Of a DNA stretch of 11,546 bases, positions 7,700-11,546 are shown piece after piece. A program made the position numbers and the translations under genes. The stretch is from an uncultured Clostridia bacterium (lineage in GTDB: Bacteria > Bacillota > Clostridia > TANB77 > CAG-508), in the NCBI GenBank assembly GCA_934167135.1, contig CAKPKI010000049.1, positions 1-11,546 of the forward strand. The letters run 5' to 3'. The notes under the pieces are model-generated. The model did no database searches and was not told where the DNA came from. It was given only the letters and a program-made list of their open reading frames with translations. The stretch's first letter is position 1; each line of letters begins with the position of its first letter.

Positions 7700-8476
7700 A
7701 TGAATAATAAAATAAGAATATCTAATATACAAAGATTTAGTTTGCATGATGGACCTGGAATTAGAACAACTGTATTTCTAAAAGGTTGTAATTTAAGGTG
7801 TCCTTGGTGTGCCAATCCAGAAAATTTAGAGTATGAATTTACAACATATAAAAATGAAGAAACAAAAGAAAACGGTTATTTTGGTAAAGATATGAATGTA
7901 GAAGAATTATTTAATGAAATAATAAAAGACAAACCATATTATCAATTAAATAATGGTGGAGTAACATTTTCAGGTGGAGAACCTTTATTACAGGCAAAAC
8001 AATTAGAACCATTATTAAAGAAATTAAAAGAAGATGATATAAATATTTGTGTAGAAACTGCATTACAAGTACCAAACCAGTTGATAGAAATTGTAGAAAA
8101 TTATATAGATGAATTTATAGTTGATATAAAAATCTTGAATAAAGAAAAATGCAAAGAAATATTAAACGGTGATATAGAAATATATATGAATAATATAAAA
8201 AGCTTAGTTTCAAAAAATAAGATAAAAACATTTAGAATACCACTTGTAAAGGAATATACAATGAAAAAAGAGAATATTGAACAAATTCTAAAACTATTAA
8301 AAAAGTATCACACTATAAAAGTTGAAATATTTAAAATACACAATTTAGCAGAAAGTAAATATAGATCAATAGGAAAAGAAATTCCACATTTTAGTACAAT
8401 AGATGATAATAGTGTAAAAGAAGTATATAAGCAAATTAAAGAAATGAATATAGATGTTGAAATTATTAAAATATAA
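7700..8476 (+). CDS. Glycyl-radical enzyme activating protein (radical SAM)
   Basis: A 258-residue radical SAM enzyme. FSLHDGPGIRTTVFLKGC leads into the cluster motif C30-x3-C34-x2-C37 (CNLRCPWCANPE), and GGVTFSGGEP with GGEP at 92-95 is the SAM-binding signature of glycyl radical activases. It should reductively cleave SAM to abstract a hydrogen from Gly655 of the upstream enzyme. Between the cluster motif and GGVTFSGGEP there are about 48 residues without a single Cys, so the two-cluster ferredoxin-like insert common in activases of dehydratase-type enzymes is absent. In that respect it is built like pyruvate formate-lyase activase (about 246 aa). AGAGGAG at 7681-7687 is its ribosome binding site, with rather long spacing of 12 bases. 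It lies 24 bp after its partner and 19 bp before the mutase gene. Confidence 0.93.
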   Translation: MNNKIRISNIQRFSLHDGPGIRTTVFLKGCNLRCPWCANPENLEYEFTTYKNEETKENGYFGKDMNVEELFNEIIKDKPYYQLNNGGVTFSGGEPLLQAKQLEPLLKKLKEDDINICVETALQVPNQLIEIVENYIDEFIVDIKILNKEKCKEILNGDIEIYMNNIKSLVSKNKIKTFRIPLVKEYTMKKENIEQILKLLKKYHTIKVEIFKIHNLAESKYRSIGKEIPHFSTIDDNSVKEVYKQIKEMNIDVEIIKI

Positions 8477-8482
8477 TAAAAA

Positions 8483-8488
8483 GAGAGG
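8483..8488 (+). promoter_or_regulatory. Ribosome binding site deciding the UDP-galactopyranose mutase start at 8496
   Basis: GAGAGG lies 7 bases before ATG 8496. The earlier in-frame ATG at 8454 lies inside the activase gene, and the 14 extra residues precede the conserved FAD-binding start. Confidence 0.75.
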
Positions 8489-8495
8489 TATAGCC

Positions 8496-9599
8496 ATGAA
8501 AAAATTTGATTATTTAATTGTTGGAGCAGGATTATATGGTGCAACATTTGCATATGAAGCAAGCAAAAAAGGAAAAAAATGTTTAGTAATAGACAGAAGA
8601 AATCATATAGGTGGAAATATTTACTGTGAAAAAATAAATGATATAAATGTACATAAATATGGAGCACACATATTTCATACAAGTGATAAGGAAATATGGG
8701 ACTATGTAAATCAATTTGTAGAATTCAACAACTATGTAAATTCACCAATAGCAAATTATAAAGGAGAAATTTATAACTTACCATTTAATATGAATACATT
8801 TTCCAAATTATGGGGAATTGTAACACCTAAAGAAGCACAAGAAAAAATAGAAGAACAAAAAGCAGAATTTAATATAACAGAACCTAAGAATTTAGAAGAA
8901 CAAGCAATATCATTAATAGGAAAAGACATATATTTTAAATTAATAAAGGAATATACAGAAAAACAATGGGGAAGAGACTGTAAAGAACTACCAGCATTTA
9001 TTATAAAAAGACTACCAGTAAGATTTACATATGATAATAATTATTTTAATGATAGATATCAAGGAATTCCTGTTGGAGGATATAATGTAATAATAGAAAA
9101 GATGCTAGCAAATGCAGATGTCGAATTAGGAGTAGATTATTTAAAAAATAAAGATAAATATAATGAAATGGCCGATAAGATATTATACACAGGAATGATT
9201 GATGAATACTTTGACTATAAATACGGAAATCTAGAATGGCGTTCATTAAAATTTGAAAATGAGATTTTAAAAGATGTAGATAATTATCAAGGTAATGCAG
9301 TTGTAAATTATACAAGCCATGATCAAGAATATACTAGAATAATTGAACATAAACATTTTGAATTTAATAAATGTAAAGGAACAGTTATAACTAAAGAATA
9401 CCCAATGAATTGGAAATTAGGTGACGAGGCATACTATCCTGTTAATGATGAAAAAAATAATCAATTGTTTGAAAAATATCAAAAATTAGCAGAAGAAGAA
9501 AAGAATGTAATATTTGGAGGCAGACTTGGAAATTACAAATATTATGATATGGATAAAGTTATTAAAGCAGCATTACAGAAAGTAGAGGAAGTTCTATAA
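8496..9599 (+). CDS. glf: UDP-galactopyranose mutase
   Basis: A 367-residue flavoenzyme, the standard length for bacterial Glf. It has the N-terminal FAD-binding GAGLYGA (G10-x-G12-x2-G15) followed by VIDRRNHIGGNIY, then KYGAHIFHTSD, EKQWGRD, RLPVRFTYDNNYF (from R172), GIPVGGYN, the LEWRSLKFE stretch and RIIEHKHFE, with R281 at the place of the substrate-phosphate-binding Arg known in enterobacterial enzymes. It interconverts UDP-galactopyranose and UDP-galactofuranose in the cytosol using reduced FAD. Its presence means the glycan made here most likely contains galactofuranose, and it supplies a donor for one of the nearby transferases, with the DUF4422 protein the best candidate. Nothing is odd about the sequence; all landmark residues I can check are present. 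Confidence 0.96.
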   Translation: MKKFDYLIVGAGLYGATFAYEASKKGKKCLVIDRRNHIGGNIYCEKINDINVHKYGAHIFHTSDKEIWDYVNQFVEFNNYVNSPIANYKGEIYNLPFNMNTFSKLWGIVTPKEAQEKIEEQKAEFNITEPKNLEEQAISLIGKDIYFKLIKEYTEKQWGRDCKELPAFIIKRLPVRFTYDNNYFNDRYQGIPVGGYNVIIEKMLANADVELGVDYLKNKDKYNEMADKILYTGMIDEYFDYKYGNLEWRSLKFENEILKDVDNYQGNAVVNYTSHDQEYTRIIEHKHFEFNKCKGTVITKEYPMNWKLGDEAYYPVNDEKNNQLFEKYQKLAEEEKNVIFGGRLGNYKYYDMDKVIKAALQKVEEVL

Positions 9600-9626
9600 A
9601 ATATATAGAATGAAACCTAGAAAGAG

Positions 9627-11252
9627 ATGATAGAAAATATGAAGAAGGTAGAGCGAAAAAACAAACTTAGTCTAAAAAATGTATTAGTTAAAACTATGGT
9701 TATAATGTTTTCGATATTTTTTTTAATAATATTAGTCAATACTATATTATTTAATAGAACAACTCAGATTAATTATAGTGTACTTACAATGATTATATCA
9801 ACAATAATAATGTATTTTATAATTTATTTACTATATAAACATAATAAATTTGAATATAAATTTCCTAAAACATATCAAGTTGGACTAGTAATGGTAGCTA
9901 TATTTGTTATACAAATAATTTTAGCAAATTTGACATATGCTGACTGTGGATGGGACTGTGGAATAGTTGTTAGACAAGCTGTAAATTTATTAAATGGAGA
10001 AAACTTTGATACACATTATTTTGCAGTTTGTTCTAATAATATTGGAATATTGTTAATAAGCAAATATGTACTAAAATTTACAGGTTTATTTACAACAATT
10101 ACTTTACAGAATGCTTTTTTTAGTATGATTATATTTAACATTGTTATGATTGATATATCTGCAATATTGACATTTTATTTGTGTAAAAAATTACTAGGAA
10201 ATAAAAGTGCATATTTTTCATTATTATTTATTGTACCACTAATTTTGTTTTCACCATATATTATTGTACCATATACAGATACAATTACTATGGTATTTCC
10301 TGTTGCAATTATGTATACATATGTTATAATTAAAGAGGAGAAAGAACCTGTAAAGAAAAATATATTAGCACTAATAGAGGGAATTTTGGTAGTAACAGGG
10401 TTCTTTATAAAACCAACTGCTATTATAATGATGATTGCTATTGCTATTATAGAATTATTACAAATAAATAAAACAAAAATTAAATATAGTTTGGTAATTA
10501 TAGCGATGTTTGCAATTGGATGTATAATTTCATATACAGGATACAGCTATTTAAAAAATAAAAATTTAGGTTCATTAATTAGTGATGAGGATTATGAAAA
10601 ATACTCAATGTCATTTACACATTTTTTAAAGATGGGAATGAGTCAAACAGAAAGTGGAAACCCATTACCAACTAAAAATAAAACTTTGTATGGTAGTTAT
10701 TCAGAAAATGATGCTCTTACAACTCAAGGCATAATAGGAAAAGATGAAAAACAAAAGGAAAATTTACGAACCGTTAAAAAAAGACTGCAAGACTTTGGAA
10801 TAAAAGGATATATTAAGTTTTTATATAATAAAGCAAACTGGATATTATCTGATGGAACATTTTTTTATGGAGAAGAAGGAATGTTTTGGACATCTGAACA
10901 CTATAACAATAGTGAAATTGGAAAGTTTATACAAGAACTAATTAATAAAGATGATGTTAAATATCAAACAGTTACAGTTAATATAATGCAAACTTTATGG
11001 ATATTGATAATAATAGGTTTGGTATCTTCGTATAATAAAAAACAAGATGATAATTTTGCAATTTTAAAATTATCAATAATAGGAATAGTTATATTTTTAC
11101 TACTTTTTGAAGGAAGAGCAAGATATATTGTAAATCATTTACCACTTTTTATTATAATAGGAGTATGTGGAATTAAAAATAGTTTAAAATTTTTTGACCA
11201 CAAAGAAAAACTTTTATTAAAGGAAGGTGATAAAAATGAAGTTAAAAATTAA
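9627..11252 (+). CDS. GT-C-type (GT39-like) integral membrane glycosyltransferase
   Basis: A 541-residue polytopic protein with about 11-12 hydrophobic helices. After the third helix an extracytoplasmic loop carries acidic residues in ADCGWDCG (D106, D110), where GT-C enzymes hold their catalytic or metal-binding Asp, followed by SNNIGILLI. A large soluble loop (about residues 310-440) contains FLKMGMSQ, YGSYSENDA, a KRLQDFGIKGYIKFLYNKANW stretch split by helices, and LSDGTFFYGEEG, a layout I recognise from Clostridial GT39-like proteins. Near the end comes FEGRARYIVNHLPLFII. By fold it would use a polyprenyl-phosphate sugar outside the membrane, the expected customer of the GT2/DUF2304/GtrA module. 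The start is uncertain: ATG 9627 and ATG 9639 are both preceded by only weak ribosome binding sites. The gene end overlaps the next gene by 17 bases. The specific sugar and acceptor are unknown. Confidence 0.78.
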   Translation: MIENMKKVERKNKLSLKNVLVKTMVIMFSIFFLIILVNTILFNRTTQINYSVLTMIISTIIMYFIIYLLYKHNKFEYKFPKTYQVGLVMVAIFVIQIILANLTYADCGWDCGIVVRQAVNLLNGENFDTHYFAVCSNNIGILLISKYVLKFTGLFTTITLQNAFFSMIIFNIVMIDISAILTFYLCKKLLGNKSAYFSLLFIVPLILFSPYIIVPYTDTITMVFPVAIMYTYVIIKEEKEPVKKNILALIEGILVVTGFFIKPTAIIMMIAIAIIELLQINKTKIKYSLVIIAMFAIGCIISYTGYSYLKNKNLGSLISDEDYEKYSMSFTHFLKMGMSQTESGNPLPTKNKTLYGSYSENDALTTQGIIGKDEKQKENLRTVKKRLQDFGIKGYIKFLYNKANWILSDGTFFYGEEGMFWTSEHYNNSEIGKFIQELINKDDVKYQTVTVNIMQTLWILIIIGLVSSYNKKQDDNFAILKLSIIGIVIFLLLFEGRARYIVNHLPLFIIIGVCGIKNSLKFFDHKEKLLLKEGDKNEVKN

Positions 11253-11546
11253 AATTATATTTTGTTTTATGTTATTTTTGAGTATAATAGCTATTTTATC
11301 TATAACAGGAAAAGCAACAGCGAATGTGAAATACGCATCACATTTAGATACAAATTTAGATAATGCAATATTTGATAAAAATGGAATACATATAGAAGGA
11401 TGGAGATTATCAACAGAACCAAACTCAAAAATACAGGTTTTCATAGATGGACAAAAAGTAAGTGAAGATTGTATAAAATATTCATATAAATATGATTTGA
11501 TATCACTAGTAGGAGGATATGGAACATATGAAGAAAATCCAACTCC
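11236..11546 (+). CDS. Secreted protein with signal peptide, N-terminal part (3' end outside window)
   Basis: An open frame from ATG 11236 runs off the window end after 103 codons. AGGTGA at 11225-11230, 5 bases upstream and inside the preceding gene, is a strong ribosome binding site. The N terminus is a textbook signal peptide: basic MKLKIK, a hydrophobic core at about 7-24, then GKATA with likely cleavage after A29. The mature part has a beta-strand pattern, GIHIEGWRLSTEPNSKIQVF then IDGQKV, which resembles the GW(x)LS...VxVYxDG modules in Clostridial extracellular enzymes and Ig-like domain proteins. That resemblance is from memory, and only about 75 mature residues are visible. It is probably a surface protein in the same transcript, but its catalytic role, if any, lies beyond the window. 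Confidence 0.75.
   Translation, partial: MKLKIKIIFCFMLFLSIIAILSITGKATANVKYASHLDTNLDNAIFDKNGIHIEGWRLSTEPNSKIQVFIDGQKVSEDCIKYSYKYDLISLVGGYGTYEENPT

Noticed and set aside
8308..8682. 124-residue open frame on the minus strand
   Set aside because: It runs antisense across the well-supported activase and glf genes, its composition is an A/T-rich shadow (Leu/Ile/His/Tyr), and no family is recognisable.
9600..9626. Possible terminator or promoter in the gap before the GT-C gene
   Set aside because: The 27 bases hold no inverted repeat with a T-run and no convincing -35/-10 pair; A/T-richness alone is not evidence in this genome.
1..11546. Mobile elements, CRISPR repeats, tRNA/rRNA genes or riboswitches
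   Set aside because: No transposase, spaced direct repeats, cloverleaf or structured leader was seen; almost every base is coding, and no gene-free stretch exceeds about 40 bases.

Overview
The window is an AT-rich (roughly one-quarter G+C by eye) stretch from a low-GC Gram-positive, most likely an anaerobic Clostridia-type Firmicute. Evidence: strong AGGAGG-like ribosome binding sites, A/purine-rich coding strands, AGA/ATA-heavy codon use, GtrA/DUF2304/GT-C families common in Clostridia, and an oxygen-sensitive glycyl radical enzyme. TGA ends real genes here (1475-1477, 2274-2276) and Trp is encoded by TGG, so the code is standard and not that of Mycoplasma.

All eleven genes lie on the + strand. 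They are packed with gaps of at most about 40 bp or with short overlaps, and no terminator or promoter is visible. The whole window therefore looks like the inside of one long cell-surface polysaccharide/glycan operon, cut at both ends. Layout: (1-759) C-terminal part of a DUF2142 membrane protein; (788-2276) a polyprenyl-phosphate sugar module of DPM1-like GT2, DUF2304 and GtrA; (2269-3009) a DUF4422 glycosyltransferase; (3031-4164) a GT4 glycosyltransferase; (4185-5639) a Wzx-type flippase; (5627-8476) a glycyl radical enzyme (GRE) and its radical-SAM activase; (8496-9599) UDP-galactopyranose mutase; (9627-11252) a GT-C/GT39-like membrane glycosyltransferase; (11236-end) the start of a secreted protein with a signal peptide.

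Inferred working model: UDP-galactopyranose mutase makes UDP-Galf. The cytosolic DUF4422 and GT4 enzymes build a lipid-linked oligosaccharide, plausibly containing Galf, and Wzx exports it. In parallel, the GT2 loads a sugar on undecaprenyl phosphate, DUF2304/GtrA help move it across the membrane, and the GT-C protein(s) add it to the glycan outside the cell.

The unexpected part is the GRE/activase pair, translationally coupled to the flippase and directly before UDP-galactopyranose mutase. The GRE is short (682 aa). It has the Cys-x-Glu active site of eliminase-type GREs rather than the Cys-Cys of pyruvate formate-lyase. It also carries an unusual Trp beside both the thiyl Cys (ACWEP) and the radical Gly (RVWGF). 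Its activase lacks the ferredoxin-like cluster insert usual for eliminase-GRE activases. The most economical hypothesis is a radical-based tailoring step on a sugar, polyol or other glycan substituent; the substrate cannot be read from the sequence.
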